64,000 nt of DNA, from NCBI GenBank assembly GCA_963693305.1, contig OY855905.1:47269895-47333894 (forward strand). The letters run 5' to 3'. A program made the translations under genes and the position numbers. Positions 1-12,665 of this stretch are shown in pieces; the first letter of the stretch is position 1, and the number at the start of each line of letters is the position of its first letter. The notes under the pieces were generated by a model. That model saw nothing but the letters and a program-made list of their open reading frames with translations, made no database searches and was not told the origin of the DNA. This DNA is from Meandrina meandrites (lineage: Eukaryota; Cnidaria; Anthozoa; Scleractinia; Meandrinidae).

Positions 1-190
1 GTGGTGCTCAATACAAAAGATAATGAATGTATAAATGACCTGAACGAATTTAGTTTTTGTAAACAGTGTACCCGGAAAATTGTAATAAAAAAATATAGTG
101 ATGTCTAAAAATCGAAATTAGTTATAACACACTGTATGAAATTCCATTAAAATGGTCAGACTACAAAAATAAGTTTACATCTCAGCGCAC

Positions 191-3100
191 CTGTAATATA
201 ACATTTCGATCCTGTAGGAATGTCTGAGTCATGAGATGGCAGACAGACGGGATTCACTCGCTGAGAAAGTTTTACAGGACTGGCTAATTGAATCAAGGCG
301 ATGTCATTGTTGAGTCGGCCTGGTCTGTTGTACTGTGTATGGGAGATGATTCGTTTGGCTCCCACCTCTTGTTCTGTTCCCTCAACTGTGTTTCGATTGT
401 GATCACCTACGACCACTTTATAATTACCGGGATATCTACGAAAAAAAGGAGAAAATGGAATGACCGACGGTAAACGTAATTTAGTTCATCATATTCAATA
501 TGAGTTTTTACAGCTTACAATTATTCTAAGAGAGGATAAAAAGTCCGCAGTTCGTAGCGACTTGTACGAAGTTATTACACAAAAAATGCCACAAACAAAC
601 CACTTACGAGCTGCCTGAAACACAGTGGGCAGCGGTTACCACCCAGTCTTTAGAAATTAACGATCCGCCACAAATGAAACGACCATAACGCTTCAAAGCA
701 ATCTGAAAAAGAAAAAAATACAACTTGTCAAAGTTATAATTCTACACTGCGATAATTTTAAAGGCGATATACTACCAATGGTCCCAATGTTGCACGCGAC
801 AATGAAGCAATTGTACAGTCATAAGCGCGAAGGTCTCCAGATCATTCGTCATCTTTGCTTCTGTTACAACTTGAGATTATTTTCCATCCATGAAGTAAGG
901 AGGAAACACAACTTGAGCAACAGAACGGTTTTACGCTACGAAATAATTTCATTGTTGGTAGCCCGAGGAAAGTGGGAGGAACAGTGAAGAGCTGCAGAAG
1001 TTCGGGGGAGGTGGAGAGAAGGCGATAGAGATACGAGGGAGGGGGATACAACAAGGTTTATGTGAAAGCCAGAGGCAAAGTTCAAGAGCTGTCCCTTAAG
1101 GACGTTCGCGCGAAAATTTTTTAGTCGATAGATTTTTCTAAAATTTTTACTGAGGACGGATAATGAGTTACTTGTGTCAGAAATACAAAAAAGTGGGGGT
1201 AGTCTGTAGAAAACTACCCTGATTTTGAAAAATTGGCGCACGTAATTTCGCACAGCTTTCAAGGTTTGTAGTTTAAATTATCGATGATGAGAAAACGGAG
1301 GCAAACAATCTTGGTGATATTTTGAAGAAGTGCGTCTGTTGCGTAAATAATTTTAAGTGTTGCCATCTTTTATGCAAAACTTAGCCCTGGAAGAGGCATT
1401 TGAACCCGTCGTACGACAAAACGGAAAGATCAAAAAGCGAAATTCGAACGTGCGTGGGGCAAAAAGTGATCTGTTAAGAAAAAATTAGGGGTCACCGACC
1501 ATTTAAGCGAGCAAACTGCAAGCGAAGTTATCGCAACGGCTACTCACCCTATATGTAGTTGGAAAGTTTCCTCAGCGCGCGCGCTCGATGCATGACGTGG
1601 CGTAGCGTTGCGACAGGAATTACGTGGGCAGTAAGGATGCGCATAAACAATTAGCGCGAACGTCCTTAAGGTGGCCGAACACAGTTTTTGCGCGCGCTCT
1701 GCAGTCTTCATTGCTGATGCGAGGCAGCGCGCGCACAATGATTACGAAGATGAAACATGGCGCCGATAAAGCGAAGATTTATTTGTTCTATGCTGTTCCT
1801 GCATGTGATATTATTATTCTAAAAATGACACAATGAGTTATATGTTTTAGTCTTTTGTTTGTATGGAATGTCACAAAAAGTTAAGAAACAAAGAATCCAG
1901 TGATTTTGCAGATTTTTCGTCGTTACCGTAAGAACCCACTTAAATGCAGCGCATGCGTAGTAGGTCAAAAAAATGTGATTGAATCAGTTTAGCAGCTTTC
2001 TTGGAAATGCGCATATTTCTCGAGAACCACTCATTAGAATTTCATAAAATTTGGCAGGAAAATACTAAAGGAAACAAGAAAGTGAATTATTTAAAAAAAT
2101 CTGAAATTTAACAGAGAAAATTGTAAATAATTCAGTGAACCTTAAACAGAGGATAGCTGAAAATCTCTCTGTTAAAATATTATTAGAATAGTGTTAACAT
2201 GCGAGCAATGTTACAAGTTTGTTACATGCAAGGGATGGAGAAAATCTAATCACTACATTTTCTGCAAATATATAAAACCCAATTTTTATGGCGTGTTTAT
2301 ATTCAGTCATGTTACCATGGCAACGAAACACACGTCAACTAAAATATCAAAATACAGAAGTCTATCTTTTTATCTTATGTTATGCTAATTTTGGAGACCC
2401 AGGAATCAACGGTTTTGGAAAAATTGAAAATGCAACACAGGTATCGAAAACTGTGTTCAGCCACCTTAAACACGGAGCGATCCTATATAACGAGGCTGAA
2501 CTGTTCAGCCTGCCAATCCCTGCCAATCACAAATTCCAATGAGACGATTTCATTGGTTGGGAAATGCAATCAACTGGCTTTTGATGTGGCGTGATCCAGA
2601 CTGATCTCGTTTTCTAAACTAAAAATAGATTCAAAGCAGTACAAGAAATAGCATCAAGCTTCTCGCGTATAAAATTCTCCGTTTTGTTGTTTGGGTGCAA
2701 ACAATCAAAAGCGAGGTTTAGAAATAGTGAAAGATACCTGTAGCTATCAGTCACTGTTCTGCGAAATCACGGAATTTCCTGCCCGCAAGCGACCTGAGCT
2801 TAGCGCCGATAATGAATACAATTACATTAAGTTAACAAATAAATATTTATAAATTCATTTTCTGAAATCTTAATCCGCTTATTGCTGAAAACTAAGGTTT
2901 TAGTCGAGGATTTGTCACATAAAAGCTAGCCAAAGAGCAAACGAAACTTGTAGTTTTGAATTTTGTCGATTCAAAATTGAATTTGGTGATTGTTCCCGTT
3001 TCACGATAGTATAACAAGAACGTTTGTAAAGAGCGTAGCTCCTAGTTCGCCAAATTTCGAAATGTAGAGAATTTTTCCAAAGCATTGTTATCTTTGTTGT

Positions 3101-4084
3101 TTGAATCCTTGACCCATAAAAACAAAATACTGAAACGATTGTCATTGATGTGTTCAGCATTATCTGTTTGAGCTTTCATGTCGTAACCGTGTTTGTGCGT
3201 GGTGGACATCAATTTTGAATTTTCAGGATTATTGCATAAATTCTGTTTAAATTTTCTTTTAGCTTGTATGGAAAGAATTATTGGTAGTTTATATTGTATA
3301 TTAGCTTGTTAATTCCATATAAATGAACTGGGAACGCATTTAAAAAGCAAAATTTGCGGAGCTCTTCTCTTTCACGACCGTTACTCTGACACGACTTTTC
3401 AAAATTGAAGCCAACAAAGTGCTAGACGGGGCCTTTTTATAGGCTCGCTCCGTGTTTAAATCAACCTTGGGTATAACAATAACCTACGGTCTCAGAAGTT
3501 ACATCTCATTGCCTCCACCTGCGTCATTTTCTAGCTAATCCTTGCATACTTGTTTTCTTGTAAGTTTAATAGGCGTTAACATGAATTTCTGTTATCTGCG
3601 TACCTGCCACGGCCAAGCCCCTGGCTTTGCATCCTGGCCTCCTATGACACGTGACTGGGTAATGGGCGTACTGCCACAAGGCAGTTGTTGTCCTGCAATA
3701 AAATAAAATAAAACTAGGTTAAGATATTCTTCAGGTAGTATTGTGTTAAGCCCATTAATATATAAAACAAATCACTTTAAAAACCGTGTATCCGGTATGA
3801 ATATGCAAGAGCGGTAAGCACATGTTATTCGAGTTGAACTTAAGCGTTGCTCAATACAAAATTGAGTTTAGGGAATCAGTTTTGTCAAAGGGAGTAGGAA
3901 AAGACGCAACGCAGTTGGACTCTCGCAACAATGAAAGAAGTTTCCTTTACTTTTCATTGCAAAGTTAGCCTTAATAAATAATAAATGAAAAAAACCTTTG
4001 CTTCCGTTAGGGAATAATAATAAAAAAAGACATTCTCTTACCTGTTACAGCGCTTGCTAGTAGCAACAACACCAGCAATATCAT
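191..4084 (-). CDS. Gene 1: secreted chymotrypsin-like serine protease, 5' part (runs off left edge)
   Basis: Four coding exons are seen on the minus strand: 4084-4042, 3692-3604, 702-608 and 435-191. Splice phases match, giving 157 complete codons. Exon 1 encodes a hydrophobic signal peptide ([15 protein letters not shown]). Exon 2 holds the propeptide Cys and the activation site SR|VIGG. Exon 3 holds the catalytic His in TAAHC (about residue 70). Exon 4 holds the catalytic Asp in NNDIALIQL (about residue 120). Exon sizes (43, 89, 95, 245) equal those of gene 2. The exons for the rest of the domain, including the active-site Ser, lie left of position 1, so activity and any MAM tail cannot be judged. 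The first codon is chosen because the sequence around it is conserved in all three paralogues. It is transcribed away from gene 2. Family membership is firm; substrate is unknown. Confidence 0.85.
1096..1669. mobile_element. TTAA-flanked non-autonomous DNA transposon (copy A)
   Basis: The element starts TTAAGGACGTTCGCGC and ends with its complement GCGCGAACGTCCTTAA, so terminal inverted repeats abut a TTAA duplication. It is 574 bp and closely matches the 664-bp copy at 34858-35521, lacking about 90 bp of interior. It lies in intron 3 of gene 1 and has no transposase frame. TTAA targeting is typical of piggyBac-type elements, but the termini are not the usual CCC form, so the superfamily is uncertain. 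Confidence 0.8.
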
Positions 4085-4130
4085 CTTGAGACGATCAAAG
4101 ATGAATGCGAAAATTACCTTTGTTCGGACG

Positions 4131-4172
4131 ATTTTTATGATCAATTCTGTGAAACAAGACTCGACCCATTAA
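4131..4172 (-). promoter_or_regulatory. Gene 1 proximal promoter: TATA-like box and shared paralogue block
   Basis: On the minus strand a TATA-like CATAAAAAT lies at 4139-4131, about 50 bp before the ATG. The block TTAATGGGTCGAGTCTTGTT continuing to TTTCACA lies at 4172-4148. Both have counterparts at the same relative place before genes 2 and 3. The segment between the TATA box and the ATG, including TTCATCTTTGATCGTC, is nearly identical in all three genes. The promoter role is inferred from position and conservation. Confidence 0.5.
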
Positions 4173-7001
4173 CAAAATGGATCTTCTCTATGCAGACACG
4201 GTGTTGACGAAATATGACAATACTGAAACATCTGTGCAAATGTGTTATGCCTTGTCGATGTCTGCAAAAGCTGGTCACGGAGCTTAGCTCTAGGAAAAGC
4301 AAGTTAATTTCTTAAACTAGTCCCTGAACATAAAACTTTGCAGTCCATTGGTGTATCATTTATCAGCTTAACAGGCTATATGGTTGAATAAAAAAAAAAG
4401 ATATAGCCCTATTTTCCAAATCAGTAATTGTTTTTCATGTAAAGCAATTAATGCAAAGTCTTTCTTATTTTCTTAGCTGTGTCTAGATTCAATTAATTAA
4501 AGGAAAGTCATACGTTATATTGAATTTAAGCTATAGCAAGAATCGTGACGGTAAGACAATAGTTATTTAAACTGTTCGCTGAGAGAGCTTGAAAATGTGT
4601 GCATACGGTGCACCGTTTTCAAAAAACCTGCCCACCAACAAACATGTATCAGATTTATTTCAGGTACAAAATAAAAGTCAAAGCACTGATAGATGTGATA
4701 ACAGAGCTTGTGGGTGAATTTTACACGGATTAAACGAAAAAGTAGCAAAGCGAAAATATCTCCAATATAGAAAATAAGCAACTGACTTCGATTAATCGTC
4801 ATTGTGGTGATATTTGTTTTATTCAACACCAACGTTGGTTCAGAAATAACCGTCTCTTTATTTTAACCGATTATGTACAAGCTATCAGAAGAGATTCAAA
4901 AAGCTGCCCACAAAGATTTACCTAACTTGACAATCACTACTGAGCCTAAAGTCTTTGAAAATGGAGCTATCAATCTACAGTTAATTTTGTTCTGAAAGCT
5001 CTTTCTAGATCGTTTTTGGGATATATATTAAATATCAATTGACTTTTGCTTTAATAGTTTTAAATGCATTGTTAAAGATTTACACAGCTTACACCGCCAA
5101 AAAAACGAACACTTTCAATTTTATGCACCTTTTTCTTACAGACCGCACACTAGCTATCTTTGATAATAAAAAATTTCAAAAATATCTTTTCTGCATGGCT
5201 TTAGCCATAAGGAAGCTAACTCCATTTTGAACTCGATAATGAACTCTTCAATTTATACGAATGGATTTCTCTATAGTTCCCTAAACTGTAGTTAAACAAG
5301 AAATTTAGGATGTACAAAGCAAAAATTCGTAATAAAACCTAGGCATTCACCTTGGTAACATGTAATATTTTTGTCTAATCAACTCTTATAACCGAGATGC
5401 TTGCATACAATTTGAATGTCGTAGTAGATTAACTATATTTTTTATTTCTTGGAAATTATTAAAAAAACCAATGGCTTTTAAATTTCAAATGTTGAAAGGT
5501 TTTTCACTTGCCTTACTTATCTTTTCGTGTGAAATACTTGCTTAATTTGCCGAGCTTTCCTTTTGATGTATTTTATATTTTACTCGCTTAAACTATCTAT
5601 TACTATTACAGAACATATCTCTTCAAACCCATGACGTACACTCACTAATTCAGTATTGTCATAGTAGCACGTTTCCATGTTCATTTCGCTGCAGTGAATT
5701 AAATTAAAAGTCAAACAATTTTCAACATAACATCTGTGTTTTATATAAGGGTAATACACTACGGGAAACGTCTTTAACCAAGTTATTTTTACGTGAAGTC
5801 AACCTCGTTGAAACTACAAGCTGTAGAATGAAAAAAATTGAAGATTCGCCCGACAAAAAGGGTGCTTTCTTGAGCTTTAAAGTGAATAAAAATGGTAGGG
5901 ATTTCAGAAGCTAAGGTATAGAAAGGGTTAGCTCGAAACTGTCTTATTTTATATAAATAGAGCTGTCATTTTTAGAAGGGAGGGAGACGCAGTATCCATA
6001 TTATATTATAGTTGTGAGGGAGGGTTTTAACCTCAAAGTATGCACCGAATCGTATCATGATAGGATCTTTCCTACGTTACAGAAAACTTGAAGTCGAAAA
6101 AGGGTAAGGGTTTATAAGAGGTACTTTACACTGCCATTAAGGAACTCATTGTTGGTTAACTTCTTTCAAAACGATTTTTCTTTGTTTAAATATAAAATGT
6201 TCTCCTGTAATTGTGGTGCATCTTTCATTCCATTTTTGGACCGAGAGATGATGAGGATGGTTAAAACAATGTGTGGCACGGAATTAACTCTGCTGTCCAA
6301 ACCAACCTGATCATTTTTGTAAAATATCTAAACCACAAATCTTCACAAAACTACAGAGAAATATTGCATGAAAAGCAACGTCATTTAGTCATAAGGACTG
6401 GGCTATATCTCGGCTATCAACATACATTTCTCGAATCCTTTGGCGTTTGTCGTCCATGATAACATAAAAGAGAAGGCGAAGACAGTGCAAACGATTTTGA
6501 ATTTACATTTTGCCTTGTATATAGCGACAAAAACTAACTTTGTGGCCACATATTTAGAGGAAGATAATAAGGGAATCATACTGGCTGCGCAGCTGGTCGC
6601 AAAACCAAATAATAGTGAATTATTTCATGATTGCATTTAATTGTGTTATATTTTCTTAGCTGTTCAGTTAGGTCTATAAATTTAACTGCTTGCAAAATGT
6701 GTTCAGATTTCGTGATATTTATAGAGACAAATTGGTTTTCTATTTTAAAAATGAAACGGTTAATTTTTTAATTACCTTTGTGTGACTACGTTTTTGGTGA
6801 AGACATCATGCATTTTTTTTATTTGCTTCTTTGAAACTGTAGAAAGCCGTAATGGCCTAAATTCAGTTTGAAAGTAGATATTTTAATTAAAAAGCAAGCA
6901 ATCTACGCGACCGTCCCTTTTAGCGGAGGAGTATCTAAATTACATTTTTAAACTGAATAAGGCCGAAAAACGACGAGACACTTGTTTTTGGAAACTCAGA
7001 G

Positions 7002-7083
7002 AACTAACTTAAAAACGTCACGTTTTTAAGTTAGTTATGAAATCTCTCACTGGGCTATTGAATAGCCCAGCGAGAGATTTCAT
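7002..7083. repeat. Two adjacent near-perfect palindromes
   Basis: 7002-7036 is a perfect palindrome with 17-bp arms (AACTAACTTAAAAACGT and its complement) around one central base. It is directly followed at 7037-7083 by a second with 23-bp arms around one base and one arm mismatch (ATGAAATCTCTC at the outer edge). No base separates the two. Each could form a hairpin or cruciform. Confidence 0.9.
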
Positions 7084-8215
7084 TACTTGACAACAACGTA
7101 AAGCTGATTCATTTCCAGGATCAATTACGAAAGGCAGTCGTCCAACCGGAGCCTCTTAATATTTCTTTTATTTTCAGTAGATCAGATACAGGAAATGTGA
7201 AGCGAGTACAATCCGATCAGTCCTTGTCAATGCAATGTTTTCCTTTGAATTATTAAACTGTTTAAACCATATCCGTTTTCAACGTTTTACAGGGACGCGA
7301 CTCTCCCGCACGGTGTTGATCATATGCCGAAAGGAAAAGAAAAAAAGCGCTGTGTGCAGTTTGGTGGGACTGCTCACGGGGAAAGTGTAGAACAGCTTGA
7401 TACGCGCAGCATTGTGAAAAGGAAGGTTGGAAATGGGAATAAAAAATGAAAATTGATATATCAGACAGTAGTGTAGCAAGAATCCCAGGCACAGGAAATA
7501 AGTGCTATATAGCACAGTATATCCATTTGTTAGGAACTATTGTGACTTATGTTATCACTGGGTGGCAGGGTAGAAATGGACCTGAACGAAACCAACAGTA
7601 GCTTAAAAAACACTGCTTTAATCGATGCAAAAAATACGTTGATTTCATACCATCGCTGGCGCTCGCTTGATTAATTTCGTAAATCATTCACAATCATTCA
7701 CCAGTTGCGCAACAATCGTGATGTTGAAAACCAGTCTTAAGATAAGTGAGTTATAACAATGCAAACAATCTTTTTTCACCATACATGTATATACGTGTAT
7801 CTATTTATGTTAGGAGACAATGTAACATTCGGCGGGCTAAGTGCCATTCGGATGCGTACTTGCGGATAAGTTGTGAAACATAGGTGATTTTAACATTAAC
7901 GCGTCAATTGTTACAAAACACAACTGCGAACTAACTTTTTTGGAGGCGCAAACCTTGTCCAATAAATTGGTCCGTGTCACACTCGCCGTACATTTTGTTA
8001 TTTTAAGTGAAAACAATCGCAAAACCAAGTGCGAACAGCTTGTTTGGAATGGGACAAATTTTGATAAAACAGACAAAACTTCAAAAGTTAAGGACCGACG
8101 TCCTGCCCAAACGTAGGGCAATTCAATTCAGGACAGTCCGCATTTCCATACTCCTTGTGACTCCAAGAAACAATGAGTTGCTAAATTGGCCATTGATTGT
8201 TTTATCTGGTGATTT

Positions 8216-8461
8216 AAGGTGGTCGCAAAGGAGGACACAATGTTGCGGACATATTGTTGCTCATAATTGTTTCTATGCTGCGCAAACCGGTAAACATTTG
8301 TTGCGGACACAAAATGTTTCTGAAAGAAATCAGAAACATTTCTGTGTCTCGGACACAAATTTTGTGTCCGCAACAAATGTTGCGCGCGCGGGCAAACGGG
8401 GAAACATTTGTGTCCGCAACAATGTGTCCGCAACATTGTGTCCTCGTTTGCCACCGCCTTT
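8216..8461. repeat. Fold-back element with internal GTTGCGGACACA repeats
   Basis: The outer ends are inverted copies of about 45 bp, starting GGTGGTCGCAAAGGAGGACA on the left and matching the complement of the right end (GGCGGTGGCAAACGAGGACA). Inside, the motif TGTTGCGGACACA recurs in both orientations around a centre near 8338. No transposase is present. This is most likely a non-autonomous fold-back or MITE copy. Confidence 0.75.
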
Positions 8462-9693
8462 AGGCGCGACCTCAGGTTCCGAGAACAAATGCACTGTGGT
8501 TTACACCACAGTAAGTAATCACCAAGTAATCGTCGCAAGTTATGCCTTCAAAATACATAAATCTTCAAATTTATGTGAAAGACAATCGTATTGATGTCCA
8601 AAGCCAGAATTTGGTGATTTCGCGGTTTTGCTTTGCATCCATTGTACAGAAATGTACTAAGATGCCAGCAGCACCAGCAAAGCTATTGTGGCAATCATTT
8701 AACATTTTGTTACCTTTAAGATATCTCTGATAACTTGTCGTGACAGTTTTTTTCTCAAAAATGATCAGACATTTTACAAATTTGTTCTGTAGTGTGGATT
8801 GACCCCTGAATAAAATTTTGACTTGTTCAGACATTTCTGTATAAAACACAAGCTTTTTTCTGTACTAAAACAAAGCTTTATTTAAGATGAAAAGAGCATA
8901 CTGTTGGAATTGTTACTGAGAAAGTTATTAACTAACTTATCGATGAGGCCATGGAAGAAAAAAAATTGAAAAATAGTTAGTACTTCCTAAAACCGAAATG
9001 GAACGTGTTCCGGCGGTTTAAGCTGTATAAACCGAATACTAATGCAGCTCAATAAACTTAACAAAATACAATTGTTATTTAATACATATCTTAAAATATT
9101 TGAGAAGAAGCTTTTAAGAAATAAATTTCTAGTAAACTAATACCTGCAATCAGCAATTACAAAGATTTTACGCGAAGTTTTGATTGCCCAGGTGGGTAAA
9201 TTTTAACTTTGAGAGCAGTCTTCTTTAATTAAGGGGTAATGTCATTATATTTTAGGTTATTTTTCTACGTGCAAAATAACTCTCGGATTAACGACAACAT
9301 GATAGTTTGTTAAGTTAAAAACTTCATTGGCTTCTTTGCTTAATTTACTTTATTCACCCTTTAAGACTTATCATCCAAGATGAAAGAAAAATCTACAAAC
9401 GGTGTTATCAAAAGGCGTCAGTCGCTTTCAATTTTCTTTTCATCCACGTCAAAATTAAATCAAAAGATTGCACAGTGTACACAAAATGTTTCCATGTCAC
9501 CAAAGTCTGGCTCTAACAGAAACTATCTTTCCTTATATATAAGCTACCTACATTCAAATCTTTGTTATTTGTTGCTCAAAATTTAGTTCAAACACTTAAA
9601 AGTGTGGTTCGACCAAAGATTATAAGCTGCTATGTTGCATTAAAAGCGCTTTTCGGGTGCAGTGAGAAGTTCAGATATCTTGTTTATCTTGGA

Positions 9694-9955
9694 GAACAGT
9701 TCCGTGACTAGCTTATGGGAACATCGATTGGGTAGCAAATTATTTGAGCGGATGTTCCAGAAATGTCACATTTGTTGTTTTCAAAAAGAGTTCGTTGTTG
9801 ATATTACAGAACAGTTCCGTGACTAGATAGTGGGAACATCGATTAGAAACGGGAAAATTCGTGCGGATGTTCCAGCAGTGTCACAGTTGATGTTTACAAA
9901 AAGACATAATTTTTTAATAGGCCGAGTCGTATTTCACATGGTGGAACATAAATAT
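9694..9955 (+). promoter_or_regulatory. Gene 2 promoter with 115-bp tandem duplication
   Basis: Two copies of a segment (9694-9788 and 9809-9903) are offset by exactly 115 bp. Each begins GAACAGTTCCGTGACTAG and holds an inverted pair GGAACATC...GATGTTCC (9718-9725 with 9751-9758; 9833-9840 with 9866-9873), then a TGTCACA block. Downstream are the paralogue-conserved block at 9914-9938 (TTAATAGGCCGAGTCG continuing to TTTCACA) and a TATA-like CATAAATAT at 9947-9955, about 50 bp before the ATG. The binding factor is unknown. Confidence 0.55.
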
Positions 9956-10001
9956 GGCCTTGATAGAGACAATTTTCGTATTCATCTTTGATCGTCTCAA
10001 G

Positions 10002-12665
10002 ATGATATTGCTGGTGTTGGTGTTTCTAGCAAGCGCTGTAACAGGTAAGAAAAAGTTTCACAATTTACTTTACTAAGGCATCTCTCGTTTGCCCTGAAAT
10101 ATTGGTTGAAGTGCATGATCGTGTCTAGCGTTATAGTTTTATGTGGTTAAATCTACCTTCCCACTGAGAAGTAAACGGTAATAGTTTCAGTCCATGATTC
10201 AATTGCAGGGCAACAACTGCCATGTGGCAGCACGCCCATCGCTCAGTCACGTGTCATAGGAGGGCAGGATGCAAAGCCAGGGGCTTGGCCATGGCAGGTA
10301 CGCATTACGCAGTTGTTATTCCTGACAGTTTACTGAATGCCCAAGCAATGAAATTCCCAAGATATCGGGTTGAGGGGCATACAGATTTCCCTTTTCCTTG
10401 TTTTCCCCTAGTTCGTGACCGTCTCTATCCCTCTCTCTAATCTGTGACATCAGGTTTTCTTTAAAGGCTGCCAACCTAGCGCTATAATGCTATTATTTTA
10501 CTGCGAAGAATTGATGTCCAAAGGGTATTACTCACCAATATTGCCATTAAGCTTGCCAAGTGTTCATCTGGCAAAGGACCTGAAGAGTTTACGTACGGAT
10601 TGTTTTCATACCTCTGATTTTGTGCAATCTTGTCAAGATTATGCAAAACGTTCATAGCTTCCTATTCGTTCAGAAAATAATGATGCTGAATTTCTTAACA
10701 GATTGCTTTGAAACTTAATGGTCGTTTTATTTGTGGAGGATCGTTAATTTCTGCTGACTGGATAGTAACTGCTGCTCACTGTGTTACAAGCAATTCGTAA
10801 GTGTTTATATTCAATGTGTGACGGCAAGTATCCTTTTAGTGCAAGCCTAAGGAAACAAAGGATACTTTATGCTCCTCTTTCTATCACAAAATCATTTGCT
10901 ATGAATGTTGTAATAATAAAAGAACCATAAGAGTAATTAGCCTTGTATGGACCTCACTAAATTAAATCTTAACCTTGTTCATAGCTCCTCTGAACACCTG
11001 GAAAGACAGCAAAACGGGGAGGGGGGAGGGAGTGGAGAAAGGGGAATCGTGGTATCTTCTCTAATCTGGTATCTTCCCATTTTATTAGCTATAAGCAAAT
11101 GTCATCAAACTGTCTGTAAACAACTACCTTTAAGCTTTACATTTTTAGATCATTTTAGCACCTTTAATTAGTATTTTAAGGGGTAAGAGGGATGGGTGTT
11201 TAAACGCTTTCTCCTGTTTTGCCGTGTCAAGAGAGGATGATATTTCGTTTGTTATAATTTATTCTTTTACCTTATTTGATGTGTTCCAAAAGTGTCTCAA
11301 AGGCCACCACTTAAGCCACGGTTGGGTGCATTTTTATGAAGGGAAGGTTTAGCTCCCAGTATTATTATTTTTGTTTTTTAGTTGCGAGGACCTTACTTGA
11401 TAATTTAGTGGACTGTTATGAATTATATGCTATACGACTCTTGTTATTGTGATCATGCTCTCCTTTTAAAGAAATCCCGCTAGTTATAAAGTCGTCGTGG
11501 GTGATCACAATCGAAACACAGTTGAGGGAACAGAAGAAGAGGTGGGGGTCAAGCGAATCATCTCTCATGCACAGTACAACAAACCAAGCCGACTCAACAA
11601 TGACATCGCTTTGATTCAACTAGCCAGGCCTGTAAAACTTTCTCAGCGCGTGAATCCTGTCTGTCTGCCATCTAGCGATTCAGACATTCCTACAGGATCC
11701 AAATGTTATATTACAGGTGAGCTGGCAAATTGTTATAATAATTAATGAGCATAATTATATTCAGTAAAATATTTAAAAACTGAATGCAAACTGATATGCA
11801 AACGAGAGGAATTATGCAAACCGGTATACAAAAGTTGTTTAAAGTACGTAGTTCGCGATAATGAAACAGAACTATTTAATCTGAATTGTTTTGATTTATT
11901 GCCGTCGACATCATTGCTCATGTTGGCCGTTTTACCTGTGTAAATTTAAAAGGATCAGATTATCCCTTCTTGTGTAAATATGATGATCGCGAGTATTAAA
12001 ATTTGGGGTTTTCATAAAAGTTTAACACTAACTTATACTAGTAGTTTGTCCTTTGGCAGACTAACATGAGCTCGACTTCATTTAAATTTACAACTTTCAA
12101 TCCAAGAAAAATTTCACGATATTTTGTATATTACTTAATTTACCTGTTGGTTGCTAACCCGCTATATATAACGGTTCCGTAGATCTAGTTCTGCAAAAGT
12201 TGTTATTATTTTTTTCTGTTAGGTTGGGGGAAGATTAAACATCCTGGAAGTTCTTACCACATCTTACAGCAGGCCATGATGCCTCCTATCGACAATACAA
12301 AGTGCAAACAGAAGATCAGCCAAGCAGGAGGTACTCACCAGTAACTCACTTAAAGCTAGGCAATACTAGGCATATCCCCGATAAAGAAGTTAACACTGTT
12401 TTCTTATATTATCTACCCTTAGTTTCAGTACCGTTTACACCGCAAATGTTGTGCGCAGGCGTTGACAATACCATTTTAAGTGGCTGCCATGGTGACAGTG
12501 GAGGACCGTACGTGTGTCTGAATTCGGACAAGAAAACATACACTTTGCATGGTGCCGTCAGCTGGGGGTCTGGAACATGCAATGCAAAGCTGATTTTCAC
12601 TGTATTTGCACGAGTGACACAGTTCCGGGCTTGGATCAAGCAACACACAGGAATAGGCGGAGAAG
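10002..12665 (+). CDS. Gene 2 module: signal peptide and chymotrypsin-like protease domain (6 exons)
   Basis: Exons are 10002-10044, 10209-10297, 10702-10796, 11472-11716, 12223-12330 and 12423-12665. They encode a signal peptide ([15 protein letters not shown]), the activation site SRVIGG, TAAHC with the catalytic His, NNDIALIQL with the catalytic Asp and GCHGDSGGP with the catalytic Ser. A Cys in the propeptide (PCGS) and one in VNPVCLPS fit the chymotrypsin disulfide that keeps the propeptide attached after cleavage. Exon 6 could instead begin at 12429, also in frame; 12423 is chosen because gene 3 supports it. If the exon-6 donor is skipped the frame reads on through GLEPVTCFN to a stop at 12694. 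Confidence 0.88.

Larger units (their letters stand above)
4173..9690. other. Divergent intergenic spacer between genes 1 and 2
   Basis: This AT-rich spacer separates two genes transcribed away from each other. No coding exon with protein similarity is recognised. Its identifiable contents are a pair of back-to-back palindromes at 7002-7083 and a fold-back element at 8216-8461. The longest open frames here overlap the fold-back and look like chance frames. Confidence 0.5.

Noticed and set aside
8007..8594. 195-codon open frame, with another on the opposite strand
   Set aside because: Both lie across the fold-back at 8216-8461, whose inverted copies create open frames on both strands. No protein similarity or exon signals are seen.
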